From the NCBI RefSeq assembly GCF_000284515.1, contig NC_017668.1:2728001-2792000 (forward strand): DNA of 64,000 nucleotides, given 5' to 3'. Below are positions 25,985 through 35,754 of the stretch, one piece after another. The notes under the pieces were generated by a model, which was not told where the DNA came from, made no database searches, and saw only the letters and a list, made by a program, of their open reading frames with translations. The number at the start of each line of letters is the position of its first letter. The first letter of the stretch is position 1. Made by a program: the position numbers and the translations under genes. Source of the DNA: Halobacillus halophilus DSM 2266 (GTDB taxonomy: Bacteria > Bacillota > Bacilli > Bacillales > Halobacillaceae).

Positions 25985-27193
25985 CTATAATAGGTCACTG
26001 AAATCATTCTTTTGATCTTTTCCAGCCAAATGGTCAACTTCTACAATATAGGTCTCATCGAGTGCTTTTTCAATGTCTGCACTAAAGTCACTGTTTGATT
26101 CATAGTAATTTGCATTTTTTCTTGTAGGCATCGTTTTTGGGGATTTCGGTACAAATACAGTACAACAATCTTCATAAGGACGGATAGAAATATCATAGGT
26201 ATCAATTTTTCTAGCAATATTAATAATTTCAACTTTATCCATAGAAACAAGTGGACGCAGCACGGGATAGTTCGTCACTTCATTGATGGTATTCATACTC
26301 TCCATTGTTTGACTCGCTACTTGACCCAGGCTTTCTCCTGTAGTCATAGACAATATCCCCTGCCTAGCTGCAAGCTTTTCACTAATTCGCAGCATCATTC
26401 GCCTCATAATTGTCATACTATAGCCCTCAGGCATTTCCTGATGAATTTTTTGCTGAATAGCTGTAAAAGGAACAACATGAACTTTAACCGAGTTTCCGTA
26501 GTTGGAAAGCTTTTGGGCTAAATCAATCACTTTTTGTTTCGCTCGCTCACTGGTATAGGGAGGAGAATGAAAGTGAACCGCCTCCAGTTCCACTCCACGC
26601 TTCATAGTCAGGTAACCTGCGACAGGACTGTCAATTCCGCCTGAAAGCATTAGCAGAGACTGCCCAGTCGTACCCACTGGAAAACCACCTGCACCAGGAT
26701 AATCTTGAGCCGTTATATAGGCGGCCTCCTGGCGTACTTCCACCTTAATTTCTACATCAGGCTGGTGTACATCTACTGTAACCCCCTCTGTATTTCTAAG
26801 AATATATCCTCCCAAAAGAGGGTTAAGCTCTTTAGAATCAATTGGAAAATCCTTATCTGAACGCTTAGCTGAAATTTTAAAGGTTTTGGCATGGTCTGCA
26901 TCCTGGAAGGCCAACAGTACAGCTTTCTTCATTTCTTCTTCTTCTTTTTCCACTTTCACAGCAAAACTTAAGCTGTGAATACCAAAAATATCCTGACATC
27001 GATCCATAACTTCTTGCGGGTTTTCACCATTTAACAAGACATACATACGGCCTCTTGTTTTATGGATTCGCACAGAAGGAAATTCCTGAAGTTTCTTGAG
27101 CAGATTATTCCGAAGTTTCTGCTCAAAAATTTTTCTTTTTTTACCTTTTAAAGCCATTTCTCCATACCGAATCATAATATGATCGAAATTCAT
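25985..27193 (-). CDS. thiI: tRNA 4-thiouridine synthase ThiI
   Basis: Adenylates U8 of tRNA and inserts sulfur to form s4U. 402 residues: N-terminal ferredoxin-like domain, THUMP domain (about 60-165), then the PP-loop pyrophosphatase domain with MLSGGIDSPVAGY near 183. The rhodanese domain of the E. coli protein is absent, as in other Bacilli, so persulfide must come directly from a desulfurase. That desulfurase gene (nifZ) lies three bases upstream in the same operon. ATG at 27193. Confidence 0.96.
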   Translation of the reverse strand: MNFDHIMIRYGEMALKGKKRKIFEQKLRNNLLKKLQEFPSVRIHKTRGRMYVLLNGENPQEVMDRCQDIFGIHSLSFAVKVEKEEEEMKKAVLLAFQDADHAKTFKISAKRSDKDFPIDSKELNPLLGGYILRNTEGVTVDVHQPDVEIKVEVRQEAAYITAQDYPGAGGFPVGTTGQSLLMLSGGIDSPVAGYLTMKRGVELEAVHFHSPPYTSERAKQKVIDLAQKLSNYGNSVKVHVVPFTAIQQKIHQEMPEGYSMTIMRRMMLRISEKLAARQGILSMTTGESLGQVASQTMESMNTINEVTNYPVLRPLVSMDKVEIINIARKIDTYDISIRPYEDCCTVFVPKSPKTMPTRKNANYYESNSDFSADIEKALDETYIVEVDHLAGKDQKNDFSDLL

Positions 27194-27196
27194 AAT

Positions 27197-28339
27197 TTAT
27201 CTCCTCATCGTTTCTTTTAGTTGTTCAATCGTCTCTTTAAGGGCTTCAATAAACGAATCAGCTTCTTCTATCGTATTCTGGTAGCTTAGACTAACTCGAA
27301 GAGCAGAACTCGTCCGCTCATAGTCAAGGCTGCATGCCTTTAATACTGTACTAACCTCTGGTTCTCTGGAGGAGCATGCAGATTTTGTAGAAATATAAAT
27401 CTCTTTTTCTCCTAAGGAATGAATAACTACTTCAGGTTTAAATCCAGGGATTGAAAAATTAATGATATGAGGGGCAGAATCATTCGGTGAATTAATGACC
27501 ACTTGTTCCATCTTCTCTAATTCTACCCGCATATATTGATGGATTTGAGATAAATGATCACTCGAATGTTTCTGTTTTTCCATGATTAAACGAAGAGCTT
27601 TCACAAAAGCCACATTTGCTGGAAGATTTTCCGTGCCCGCTCGCCGTTCAAGCTCTTGATCGCCTCCATGCAGCAAAGGAAAAAGAGAAACATTTTTTCT
27701 GATGATCAAAGCTCCTGACCCTTTCAATCCGTGGATTTTGTGGCCTGAAACTGTGCAAAGATCGATTCCTGACTCCATTATGGGCATACGAATTTTTCCC
27801 AGCCCCTGAACGTGGTCCACATGAAAAAACACCTTGGGGTAGTGTTTAAGCTTGTCCCCTATTTCCTTCACGGGCTGTACAGATCCCAATTCATTATTTA
27901 CAGACATAATACTTACAAGTATGGTGTCTGTACGCAGAGCATGTTCCACACTCTCAGGGTCTACCTTACCTTCCTTATTTACATCAATGTATGTGACCTC
28001 AAACCCTAAGGTTTCCAAAGCTCGAAATGCTTCCAGGACCGAAGGGTGTTCAATTTTAGACGTGATTATATGCTTTCCTCTTGATTGATGCATAAATGCA
28101 ATTCCTTTTATCGCCATATTATTACCTTCAGTGCCTCCCGAAGTGAAAATCACTTCTTGAGATTCTACTCCAAATAGTTGGGCAGCTTGATGACGAGATT
28201 GCTGCATTAAGCGCTCTACTTGACCGCCGAAGCTGTGGACTGACGATGGGTTACCAAAAAGTTCTGCAGCTACTTTTTGGTAACTATCCAGTACTTCAGG
28301 AAGAGGCTTTGTTGTAGCGCTATTATCAAAGTAAATCAT
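27197..28339 (-). CDS. nifZ: Cysteine desulfurase NifZ/IscS-type
   Basis: 380-residue fold-type I PLP enzyme that mobilises sulfur from cysteine. Seen are YFDNSATTKPLPEV at the N-terminus, the conserved TSGGTEGNNMAIKG (about 66-79), the PLP-lysine in VSGHKIHG near 200, and the catalytic Cys in KSACSSRE near 321. Adjacency to thiI (three-base gap) indicates a dedicated sulfur donor for tRNA s4U, as shown for B. subtilis NifZ. ATG at 28339, with AGGAGTACACC upstream. Confidence 0.95.
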   Translation of the reverse strand: MIYFDNSATTKPLPEVLDSYQKVAAELFGNPSSVHSFGGQVERLMQQSRHQAAQLFGVESQEVIFTSGGTEGNNMAIKGIAFMHQSRGKHIITSKIEHPSVLEAFRALETLGFEVTYIDVNKEGKVDPESVEHALRTDTILVSIMSVNNELGSVQPVKEIGDKLKHYPKVFFHVDHVQGLGKIRMPIMESGIDLCTVSGHKIHGLKGSGALIIRKNVSLFPLLHGGDQELERRAGTENLPANVAFVKALRLIMEKQKHSSDHLSQIHQYMRVELEKMEQVVINSPNDSAPHIINFSIPGFKPEVVIHSLGEKEIYISTKSACSSREPEVSTVLKACSLDYERTSSALRVSLSYQNTIEEADSFIEALKETIEQLKETMRR

Positions 28340-28420
28340 AAAAGGTGTACTCCTTTATTTCAAAATGCAGTCCATTATATTATCATACCATCTTTTATAA
28401 ATAAATAGACAGTTCAAGAT

Positions 28421-28456
28421 ACAAAAGGACACCTGCTATGTTAAGCAGGTGTCCTT
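28421..28456 (-). terminator. Terminator of the ezrA-downstream ORF
   Basis: Perfect 13-bp stem AAGGACACCTGCT/AGCAGGTGTCCTT (28425-28437, 28444-28456) with loop ATGTTA, followed on the minus strand by TTTTGTAT. Confidence 0.75.
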
Positions 28457-28466
28457 GATATACTTT

Positions 28467-28783
28467 TTATTCCTCTATATCCAAAGTTTCAAGTAACGTA
28501 TCAATACTTAGTTTGCCATCCTTCTCAAGGTCTTTCGTCCAAGTCTTTGATATAGCATCTGGCCCCACTATTGTTTCGCTTTGGGATATGAGATTTTCGA
28601 TTTTATGTGTTTTCTCAAAAAAACTGGAGACCTTTTTTCCTTTAACAGGTTATCGGAATTAGACGCCACCCCATGATCACTGGCTACAAAAGTTTGCGGT
28701 GGGGCAAAAAGATAGACAATTATCACTGCACTCCATACCAGTACACAAACACTTGCTGTACCGATCACTAGCATCTTTCTCAT
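28467..28783 (-). pseudogene. Small membrane-anchored protein gene with frameshift
   Basis: From ATG 28783 (AGGGTGG upstream) the reading frame gives a single transmembrane segment (MLVIGTASVCVLVWSAVIIV region) and SDHGVASNSDNLLKEK, then stops at 28568 after a nonsense-looking basic stretch. A -1 shift at the A6 run (GGAAAAAAGG, near 28640) or the nearby T7 run joins it to a coding-like second frame, ending KDGKLSIDTLLETLDIEE at TAA 28467. The joined product would be about 105 residues. A one-base deletion, a sequencing error or slippage are all possible. It follows ezrA, overlapping the region of its stop. I do not recognise a family. Confidence 0.6.
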
Positions 28784-28793
28784 AGGCACCACC

Positions 28794-30485
28794 CTATACC
28801 ATGACTTGTTCCCTTTCCTCTATGCGTGAAAAGGCATCCGGATCAACTTCCTTCAGAGCCTCAGAAGCTAACTCTAAGGCTGATTCGTACTGATAAGATC
28901 TAAATTTATTTTCTGCCTCCAGGAGTCGCGCTGCTAGTATTGGATACTTACTTCTATAGCGATTGGCATATTGGATAACTCTCTCAGCCAAGCGGGCTCT
29001 ATCCATAATTTTTTGAGCTTCGTCATAGATATTCTGTGTCATTTCTGATGCATCGTTTAAATGATTATGAACGGCGCCCATATCCAAAGGCTCTCTTTCA
29101 AGACATGCAAAAACGTCATCAATTTTATCACTGGCTATTTTCATGTCTTCATAAATCGAAGATGGAATTCCTGGAATGTTGCTGCGTTTTAACCTCCGAT
29201 ATGTTTCTAAGAGTAACTGCTCCATATCAGAAAGCTTCGTTTTTGCATCCATTTCCTCTCTTCTTAAAGCTTGAACTTTCTCATCGAACTCCTGATGTCT
29301 CTCTTGAAGTTCCATCAAATTCTGGCGTGCTTCTTCAAGCTCCAGTCTGAGCTCTGAATAAGCCGACTCACCATCCTGTCTTTTATGTTCCAGGCTGATA
29401 AACTTTTTCTTAAGCTGACTAAACCAGCTTTTCAATCCCTCATAGGATTCGGCTTCTTCCCCTTGCATTTGATAAGAAACATCAATTTCTTCCATATCTT
29501 CTTCCGTTTCCATAAAGACAGCTTCGAGGTTATCAAGCTGGGACCTTAAAGGTGCATACTGTTTCTCAACATATTGATGAGCTACAGCTTCTCTCTCGAG
29601 CATCTGATAAATTTCCTGAATTCTTGTTTCAATTTCAACAATTAATTCTTCTATACCTGTTTGGTCGTTTTCATTTAATCTGGCTAATGCTTCCGTAAGA
29701 ATACGTTCATACCTATGTATTTCAGGGAGCAAATCTAAATGAGCTACTCGGTAACCTTCCGCTTTCATTTCTTCGATCCCTTGCTTAAGCTCTCTTAACT
29801 GCTCTGGCAATTCCAAGTTTACTTTCTTATAACGCTCAGGGAACGTTTCGGTTTCTTCCTGAAGGTTCACCAATTCCTCACGGATGGACTGAACCAGTTT
29901 ATTCGCCTCAATATAGTTGCCCTGCTCGGCTAATTCTTCATACGTACCCAACTGCAGTTCCAGCTGCTCTACTCGTTTCTCGAACAAAGAAGCAGATTGG
30001 CCAAACTGGTTACGGTGCTGAATTAGTTTGCGGGACAATTCCTTAATTTCAGGACCAATGGATTCGATTTCAATTCGGCTGTTTTCCTCCGAATCCAGCA
30101 AACTCTTAAGATCTTCCAGAATTTTTTGAATGTCGTTTTCAATCGCTACTAACTTGTCCTCTGTGCTATCTAATACTTTCTGGACTCGCTTCCATTTATA
30201 ACGGTCTGCAGCTTCCTCTGCCTCATAAAGATCTTTCTCAATTGCAGTAAGCTCCTTAGTTATAATTGTATCCCACTGTTCACGCCAGGCTTCAAACTTC
30301 TCTTGCGTTTCCCCTGATAAGTTCAGGTTTTTCACTTTTGATAATTCCTCGGTCACCGGTCTATTCGTAATATCCATCTTCCAATTTTCTAACCGGTCCA
30401 CCGCATCATAGACTTTTTTACGCCAAATTAACCCTGCGATAAAAAGCGCAATCACAAGCAGTATAACTCCAATGATGTACTTCAT
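28794..30485 (-). CDS. ezrA: Septation ring formation regulator EzrA
   Basis: 563-residue membrane protein that binds FtsZ and limits ring assembly away from midcell; it also coordinates PBP1 shuttling. One N-terminal transmembrane helix (about 2-20) is followed by a spectrin-like, nearly all coiled-coil cytoplasmic domain to the C-terminus. The segment MKYIIGVILLVIALFIAGL and the RKKVYDAVDRLENWKMDI that follows it are recognisable. AAGGAGGC upstream of ATG 30485. Divergent from hisJ. Confidence 0.95.
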   Translation of the reverse strand: MKYIIGVILLVIALFIAGLIWRKKVYDAVDRLENWKMDITNRPVTEELSKVKNLNLSGETQEKFEAWREQWDTIITKELTAIEKDLYEAEEAADRYKWKRVQKVLDSTEDKLVAIENDIQKILEDLKSLLDSEENSRIEIESIGPEIKELSRKLIQHRNQFGQSASLFEKRVEQLELQLGTYEELAEQGNYIEANKLVQSIREELVNLQEETETFPERYKKVNLELPEQLRELKQGIEEMKAEGYRVAHLDLLPEIHRYERILTEALARLNENDQTGIEELIVEIETRIQEIYQMLEREAVAHQYVEKQYAPLRSQLDNLEAVFMETEEDMEEIDVSYQMQGEEAESYEGLKSWFSQLKKKFISLEHKRQDGESAYSELRLELEEARQNLMELQERHQEFDEKVQALRREEMDAKTKLSDMEQLLLETYRRLKRSNIPGIPSSIYEDMKIASDKIDDVFACLEREPLDMGAVHNHLNDASEMTQNIYDEAQKIMDRARLAERVIQYANRYRSKYPILAARLLEAENKFRSYQYESALELASEALKEVDPDAFSRIEEREQVMV

Positions 30486-30644
30486 AAATAGCCTCCTTAC
30501 AAAATCACCGTCCGACGGATTCTTTCGTTCCGAAATGTAAAATAGTTGTTTATAATGATACCATGTATTTAGAGATTTTGGCTAAAATATTTCAAAAATA
30601 TTAACCTACTGACCAAAAATAAAATCCTAAAGGAGCATTTAAGA

Positions 30645-31454
30645 ATGAGAGACGGTCACATCCATACCCCATACTGCCCGCACGGAACGGCAGATTCATT
30701 TAAATCATATATAGAGAAAGCCATATCTATTGGCTACGACACCATGACATTCACTGAGCATGCTCCTCTGCCAACCTCGTTCGTTGACCCTGTACCTGAA
30801 AAAGACAGTGGAATGGCTCTCGCAGAAGTTGAGTCTTACCTTTCTGATATCAATCGTCTGCAAAAAGAATACAAGGATGATATTTCTATTCAAGCAGGGT
30901 TTGAAGTTGACTATATCGAAGGATATGAAAGAGAAACGGAGACTTTCTTAAACAGATATGGACCTGAATTGGATGACAGCATCCTATCCGTACATTTTAT
31001 TAAAGGAAATAGCCAATGGTATTGTATAGATTACAGCCCTGACATGTATGAAGAGGCTTTTCATGACCTGGGTGGCAGCAACCATTTGTATCAAGCCTAC
31101 TTTAATAATTTAAGAAAATCTGCTGAAGCAGATTTAGGAGCTTATAAACCATCGAGGATTGGCCACATGACGCTGATCAGGAAATTTAAAGACTTATATC
31201 CCTCTCCACCGGGCTGGGAGGTACGAGCTGAACAATTTCTTAAAGTACTCAAGGATCAGGGAATGGAACTAGATTACAATGGAGCGGGACTTCAAAAGCC
31301 CCATTGCAAAGAAACATATCCGCCAAAGTCTATAGCAGATCAAGCTTCTTCAATGGGGCTCCCTTTAGTTTATGGTTCTGATGCTCACGCAGTCTCCGGA
31401 TTGAAACAGGGCTTTAGCGAAATAGACCCTAGAATCCTAAGCTTTAACCGCTAA
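30645..31454 (+). CDS. hisJ: Histidinol-phosphatase, PHP type
   Basis: Dephosphorylates L-histidinol phosphate in histidine synthesis. 269-residue PHP-domain enzyme with DGHIHTPYCPHG (about 3-14), FTEHAP near 40, the Glu in QAGFEVDYIE near 90, SVHFIKG and C-terminal YGSDAHAV with metal-binding Asp-His. All PHP metal ligands look intact, unlike those of the DnaE PHP domain in this window. AAAGGAG precedes ATG 30645. Its last 18 bases overlap refZ, which is read from the other strand. Confidence 0.95.
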   Translation: MRDGHIHTPYCPHGTADSFKSYIEKAISIGYDTMTFTEHAPLPTSFVDPVPEKDSGMALAEVESYLSDINRLQKEYKDDISIQAGFEVDYIEGYERETETFLNRYGPELDDSILSVHFIKGNSQWYCIDYSPDMYEEAFHDLGGSNHLYQAYFNNLRKSAEADLGAYKPSRIGHMTLIRKFKDLYPSPPGWEVRAEQFLKVLKDQGMELDYNGAGLQKPHCKETYPPKSIADQASSMGLPLVYGSDAHAVSGLKQGFSEIDPRILSFNR

Positions 31455-32042
31455 CTTTTGCACGGCTTCCTGTTCTAGCATGGACTGGCTGTACTCCTCC
31501 ACAAAATGGCTTAGGGAAGCCTCAGTAATAAATGGGTCCCTAAATTCATGAGGCATCGTAAATGGAGCATTTAGCAGCCCTTTCAACTGCAATACTTTCA
31601 GCTTTTCCTTAAAAGTGATCTCCATTTTCGATGATTTATGGAATAAAATATTAGATAGCAAATGGTCTTCTTTGGCTAAATAAGTAACAAGCATTTCCCG
31701 GGCAAACACTGTATTTAAAGAAAGTTCTCGATATACTAAACAGGAAAGTTGATTGTGAGACAGTTTATAATGTAATATTTTTCTCACTAAAGTCTCTACA
31801 CGCTCATTTGCATCAGTAAAATGAATACTCTCTAAAATTTCTAAATAAGGCTCAAAATAATTGATAGCCAGAGACTCAAATAACCCTTGCTTACTCTTAA
31901 AGTAATAATGGATTAAGGAAACGTTTACATTAGCAGCATTAGCAATATCACGAACCGAGGTTCCGTTGAAACCTTTGCTGTAAAATAGACGGCAGGCAAC
32001 ATCCAACACTCTATCACGTGTGACATTCTGTCGGTTCATCAT
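31437..32042 (-). CDS. refZ: TetR-family FtsZ regulator RefZ
   Basis: 201-residue TetR-like DNA-binding protein. The N-terminal helix-turn-helix (about 8-55) carries LFYSKGFNGTSVRDIANAANV and SLIHYYFKSKQGLF. It matches RefZ (YttP), which binds sites near the origin and affects Z-ring placement during sporulation. The hisJ-refZ-ytsP-ytrP-rpsD order is the same as in B. subtilis. ATG at 32042 or the next codon; AGGGGG upstream. Convergent overlap with hisJ. Confidence 0.9.
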   Translation of the reverse strand: MMNRQNVTRDRVLDVACRLFYSKGFNGTSVRDIANAANVNVSLIHYYFKSKQGLFESLAINYFEPYLEILESIHFTDANERVETLVRKILHYKLSHNQLSCLVYRELSLNTVFAREMLVTYLAKEDHLLSNILFHKSSKMEITFKEKLKVLQLKGLLNAPFTMPHEFRDPFITEASLSHFVEEYSQSMLEQEAVQKLAVKA

Positions 32043-32162
32043 TTTTCCCCCTCACAGAGTAATTCTACCTGTTGGAGGGTTTTCCTGCTTTGAATCGTAC
32101 ATCAAATACCGACAGCAGTCTAAGTAAGTGTGTCGAATCAATCTTTATAGGAGGTTCTAATT

Positions 32163-32642
32163 ATGTTCCAATCTACTTCATACACAGGTACAAAAGAAAA
32201 AAACTATGAGTTGCTTTTAAAGCAATTACAAGCGTTACTTGAAGATGAACCTGATGTTATCGCAAACCTATCCAATGCTTCTTCATTATTAAATCAATTT
32301 CTGGAAGACGTAAATTGGGTAGGCTTTTACCTTTGGAAAGAAGATCAGCTTGTTTTAGGACCATTTCAAGGATTGCCAGCCTGCGTAAGAATTCCATCTG
32401 GTAAAGGAGTCTGCGGTACGGCTGTTGCTGAAAGAAGTGTTCAGAGAATTGAAGATGTCCACGCCTTTCCCGGGCACATTGCCTGCGATGCGGCCAGTCA
32501 GTCAGAAATTGTAATCCCAATTCTCAAAAACAATGAAATATTTGGAGTTCTGGATATTGACAGTCCTAGTACAAGCAGATTTGATGAACAGGATGAAAAA
32601 TATCTAACCAAATTTGTTGAGATACTTCAAACTTATGTATAA
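32163..32642 (+). CDS. ytsP: Free methionine-(R)-sulfoxide reductase, GAF type
   Basis: 159-residue single GAF-domain enzyme that reduces free Met-R-sulfoxide. Three Cys sit in the expected places: PACVRI (near 77), GKGVCGTA (near 87) and HIACDAAS (near 121). VNWVGFYLW and EIVIPILKNNEIFGVLDIDS complete the family pattern. AGGAGG nine bases before ATG 32163. Ends in a strong terminator. Confidence 0.94.
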   Translation: MFQSTSYTGTKEKNYELLLKQLQALLEDEPDVIANLSNASSLLNQFLEDVNWVGFYLWKEDQLVLGPFQGLPACVRIPSGKGVCGTAVAERSVQRIEDVHAFPGHIACDAASQSEIVIPILKNNEIFGVLDIDSPSTSRFDEQDEKYLTKFVEILQTYV

Positions 32643-32675
32643 ATTAAAAACCCGCTGCCAGCGGGTTTTTAATTT
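32641..32675 (+). terminator. Terminator of ytsP
   Basis: Perfect 15-bp stem AAATTAAAAACCCGC/GCGGGTTTTTAATTT with loop TGCCA. The T-rich right arm supplies the tail. Confidence 0.88.
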
Positions 32676-32751
32676 ATACTCTACTTTAAGCAGTTACTGT
32701 GAAAGGCGTTCAATTAGTTAACAGCTGAAATATCTTTCCGGTTGCCCTTGA

Positions 32752-34606
32752 TTAAGTAGTTCCTGCCATAACTATTTGATTTTTTCCAGCTTCCTTTGCT
32801 TTATATAAAGCCTCATCGGCCCGCCTTACTAATTCTTTGCCATTCAAAGGATAGTCAGCTTTCCAGGAAGATACACCGCAAGAAACGGTTACCGAAGGGG
32901 AAGTAGCCAAGAATATTTCTTTTCTTATGCTGTGCGCTATCTGAAATGCCTCTTCACAAATCATACCTGGAATATAGACTGCCAATTCCTCTCCTCCCCA
33001 CCTCGCAGCCATTCCCCTTCCCTTCAATACAGATAGAATAGTCTCTGCTGTCTGGCAGAGAACTTCATCTCCTGTTTGATGGCCATATGTATCATTGACC
33101 GCCTTGAAATTGTCGATATCAAATAGAATAAAAGTACCGCATTTGTCGTTCAGCCTATGTGCCTCTACACATTCATCTAAATACTTTCTCGAATGAAGTT
33201 TGGTTAAATAATCGGTAATTACCGTCTTCTCTAATTCTTCTCTGGGCATAGAATTAGCAAAAGCAAGTGTTGAGTGATGAATCAGAGACTGAAGAAGTTT
33301 GAACGAATCAAATGAGAAAAAAATAGGGCTGTTTATGAAGAACAATTGCAAGACCATCCAGGTACTCATGCTCCGTCATCCTTACAGCCATTATTGATTT
33401 ATACTTTTCACCATACTTATTGTTTTTAGAGGATAAATTCCCAATGAAAACATCATCTTTCTCTTTCTTAACCCTTTGCTTTAGCATCGAAATTAGTAGT
33501 TGTGAGTGGTCCGCTTCAAAATAGGAAGAACTTCCTTCGAGAATCGTGTCCTCATCGTGATTACACTCATTAAAAGTCACGAAGCCGACTTCGTCTGCCT
33601 GAAATGACTCCGCCAGTGTAGAAGATATACAGGAAATTATTTCAGTTAACGGTGTATTTGAATTTAGTTTTTGAGATGTAGAATTGATGAGCTGTAAATC
33701 ACTATTTAGTTTCCTCGATTGTTGATAAAGCTGAACATTTTCAATAGCATCACCCACAGTGGATGCAATGAGCTCCACAAGTTCACACTCTTCTTCGGAA
33801 AGAAAAATCTGAAAGGGAACTACAACTTCTAAAACCCCATAAACTCCTTGCTTTCCTTTTAGCAGAGCATAAAGTATCAGTGACCCTTTATGGGCATACT
33901 CTTCTATTTTCATTTTTCCACTCAAAAATGCTTGTGAACTGGATTCTGAAGATTCGTCTTTACCATAAGAAAGCTCTTTCACAGGTAAATCACGTTCGAT
34001 AGAGATGTCTTGAGATAACCATAAGGTATAGGTCAGTCCGGGATGATTCTCCTTAAGAGTGCGGATCGTTTCCCTCATTATCATGTTCATATCAGTAGAA
34101 GAATTAAATTTGGATGTAAGATTATACAACAACTCATACTTTATTTTTTCATCTGAGATATTATGGTCAAATTCCGCTTTGGATAGACATTTAACAACTT
34201 CAATGGAGGTCTCTCTCAATAATCTATCTTTATCGGAGCGGAAAGCCTCACACCCGAGCACTAAGTATCCAATTATCTTAGATTTATTTTCTAAAGGAAC
34301 AACTCTTACATCCAAAGAGGTAAAAGTTTGAACAATTAAATCTTTAATCGAACCCTCTATTTGCTCTATAGAAAAGTATTTCTTTAAATTCAGCCCTGCA
34401 TCTGGAAGGTTGTACAAACGATAAGTTTCTTGCCCTTCCTTTCGTAAATAAACAGAAGCAACAGGTACATCCAGTTGAGTTTTTATTATATCAGCTACTT
34501 CTATAACAAATTCCTCATATGAGCACAGAGTAGAATTTGTAAGTAAATTGAAAAAGTCAATCTGTATATGTTGAATTCGTAGTTGATCAGTCGCTGATCG
34601 CATCAT
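32752..34606 (-). pseudogene. ytrP: GAF-GGDEF protein YtrP, split by a frameshift
   Basis: The B. subtilis counterpart is one protein of about 580 residues. Here two overlapping frames carry it: 34606-33308 (432 codons, tandem GAF-like region) and 33369-32752 with the GGDEF domain. Homology crosses at a T7 run on the minus strand (plus 33317-33323). With six T, HKQPYFF would continue into SFDSFKLLQSLIHH. The GGDEF active site is intact as RWGGEELAVYIPG, but without the join the cyclase domain lacks its sensor. The second frame has no good start. A real lesion or a homopolymer read error are both possible. Confidence 0.8.
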
Positions 34607-34881
34607 AGAGGATCACCTGACTCCCTTTTTTAATGAGTCTATTGCACCACTCCTTTGTACCTTAACACGAATTCTAATATGCTTACTTTCGATTTAATGT
34701 ATTCCTGCATCCATATTATTAAATAGCAGGGTGTTTTCGTATTTGCCTTTATCGTGAAATAACACTGGTAAGTGATCGTCATTACAGTCCCTACTCTAAC
34801 AATAGCAAAATAGCGAACCCTTTCTTAGTAGCTATTCTAAGTTTTCCTTCTCTATTATTGTTACTTTTTCATTTCTTCCTC
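34607..34881. other. Gap upstream of rpsD promoter, nothing recognised
   Basis: 275 bases between the ytrP start and the rpsD promoter. AT-rich, without an ORF with a ribosome-binding site, repeat or clear RNA. The ytrP promoter must lie here but I cannot place it. Confidence 0.5.
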
Positions 34882-34910
34882 TTGACTTATCGCCTTAAAA
34901 AAATTATACT
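34882..34910 (+). promoter_or_regulatory. Strong sigma-A promoter of rpsD
   Basis: TTGACT (34882-34887), 17-base spacer, TATACT (34905-34910). Predicted start near 34917. Confidence 0.8.
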
Positions 34911-34916
34911 TGGCGT

Positions 34917-35095
34917 TGTGTAAAATAAATGGCAGCCTATGTGAACCGGCGTTGTCATCATTTTGTTCCTCTTTCCAGAGGTGCATCGTGTAACTCTCTG
35001 CTGCTGGAGCGATGGTGCATGAAAACATAATGAGCAACGTATAAAGGCCACACTGTTTTTATTTTATGCAAATAAAATAAAAAGGAGGAATTCCT
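34917..35095 (+). promoter_or_regulatory. rpsD leader, likely S4 autoregulatory RNA
   Basis: A 179-base untranslated leader with several pairing segments, such as CCTCT/AGAGG around 34970-34982 and GCATC/GATGGTGC near 34983-35020. In B. subtilis the equally long rpsD leader folds into a structure bound by S4 protein, which represses its own translation. Conservation of length and position supports the same here; I could not verify the pseudoknot by eye. Confidence 0.5.
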
Positions 35096-35698
35096 ATGGC
35101 ACGCTACACAGGTCCAACCTGGAAAAAATCCCGTCGCTATGGTATTTCTTTAAGCGGAACTGGTAAGGAGCTAGAAAAACGCCCTTACGCACCTGGACAA
35201 CACGGTCCAAATCAACGTAAAAAACTATCTGAATTCGGTCTTCAGCTTCAAGAGAAGCAGAAGCTTCGTTTCATGTATGGATTGACTGAACGTCAATTCC
35301 GCCGTCTATTCGTAGAGGCTGGTAATATGAAAGGTATCCATGGTGAGAACTTCATGATTCTTCTTGAATCTCGCTTGGACAACATCGTATACCGTCTAGG
35401 TCTGGCTCGTACTCGTAACCAGGCTCGTCAGCTAGTTACTCACGGTCACGTAACTGTAGATGGAGGACGTGTTGATATTCCATCTTACCGCGTAGTACCT
35501 AATCAAGTGATCAGCCTACGTGAAAAATCCCAGAAACTAGACGTGGTAGAAGAAGCTATCGAAGTAAATAACTTCACACCTGAATATCTTACATTTGATG
35601 AAGATAAACGTGAAGGAACTTACTCTCGTTACCCAGAACGCTCTGAGCTTCCATCTGAAATCAATGAAGCTCTTATCGTTGAATTCTACTCTCGTTAA
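35096..35698 (+). CDS. rpsD: 30S ribosomal protein S4
   Basis: 200-residue primary 16S rRNA-binding protein that nucleates 30S assembly. N-terminal [18 protein letters not shown] and the S4 RNA-binding domain (about 92-155, with [20 protein letters not shown] in part) are unmistakable. AAGGAGG at the proper distance from ATG 35096. Codon use is strongly biased, as expected for ribosomal proteins. The zinc-type Cys motif is absent. Monocistronic, with promoter, leader and terminator. Confidence 0.98.
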   Translation: MARYTGPTWKKSRRYGISLSGTGKELEKRPYAPGQHGPNQRKKLSEFGLQLQEKQKLRFMYGLTERQFRRLFVEAGNMKGIHGENFMILLESRLDNIVYRLGLARTRNQARQLVTHGHVTVDGGRVDIPSYRVVPNQVISLREKSQKLDVVEEAIEVNNFTPEYLTFDEDKREGTYSRYPERSELPSEINEALIVEFYSR

Positions 35699-35709
35699 TC
35701 GTTTTGATG

Positions 35710-35739
35710 AAAACCGCCGTTTAAAACGGCGGTTTTTTT
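35710..35739 (+). terminator. Terminator of rpsD
   Basis: Stem AAAACCGCCG/CGGCGGTTTT with loop TTTAAAA, then further T. Confidence 0.9.
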
Positions 35740-35754
35740 ATTTTGATCGTACTT

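Noticed and set aside
28630-28645. Programmed -1 frameshift at the A6 run
   Set aside because: The context is A AAA AGG in the zero frame, not A AAA AAG, and no downstream stimulatory stem was evident. Kept only as a possibility under the frameshift finding.
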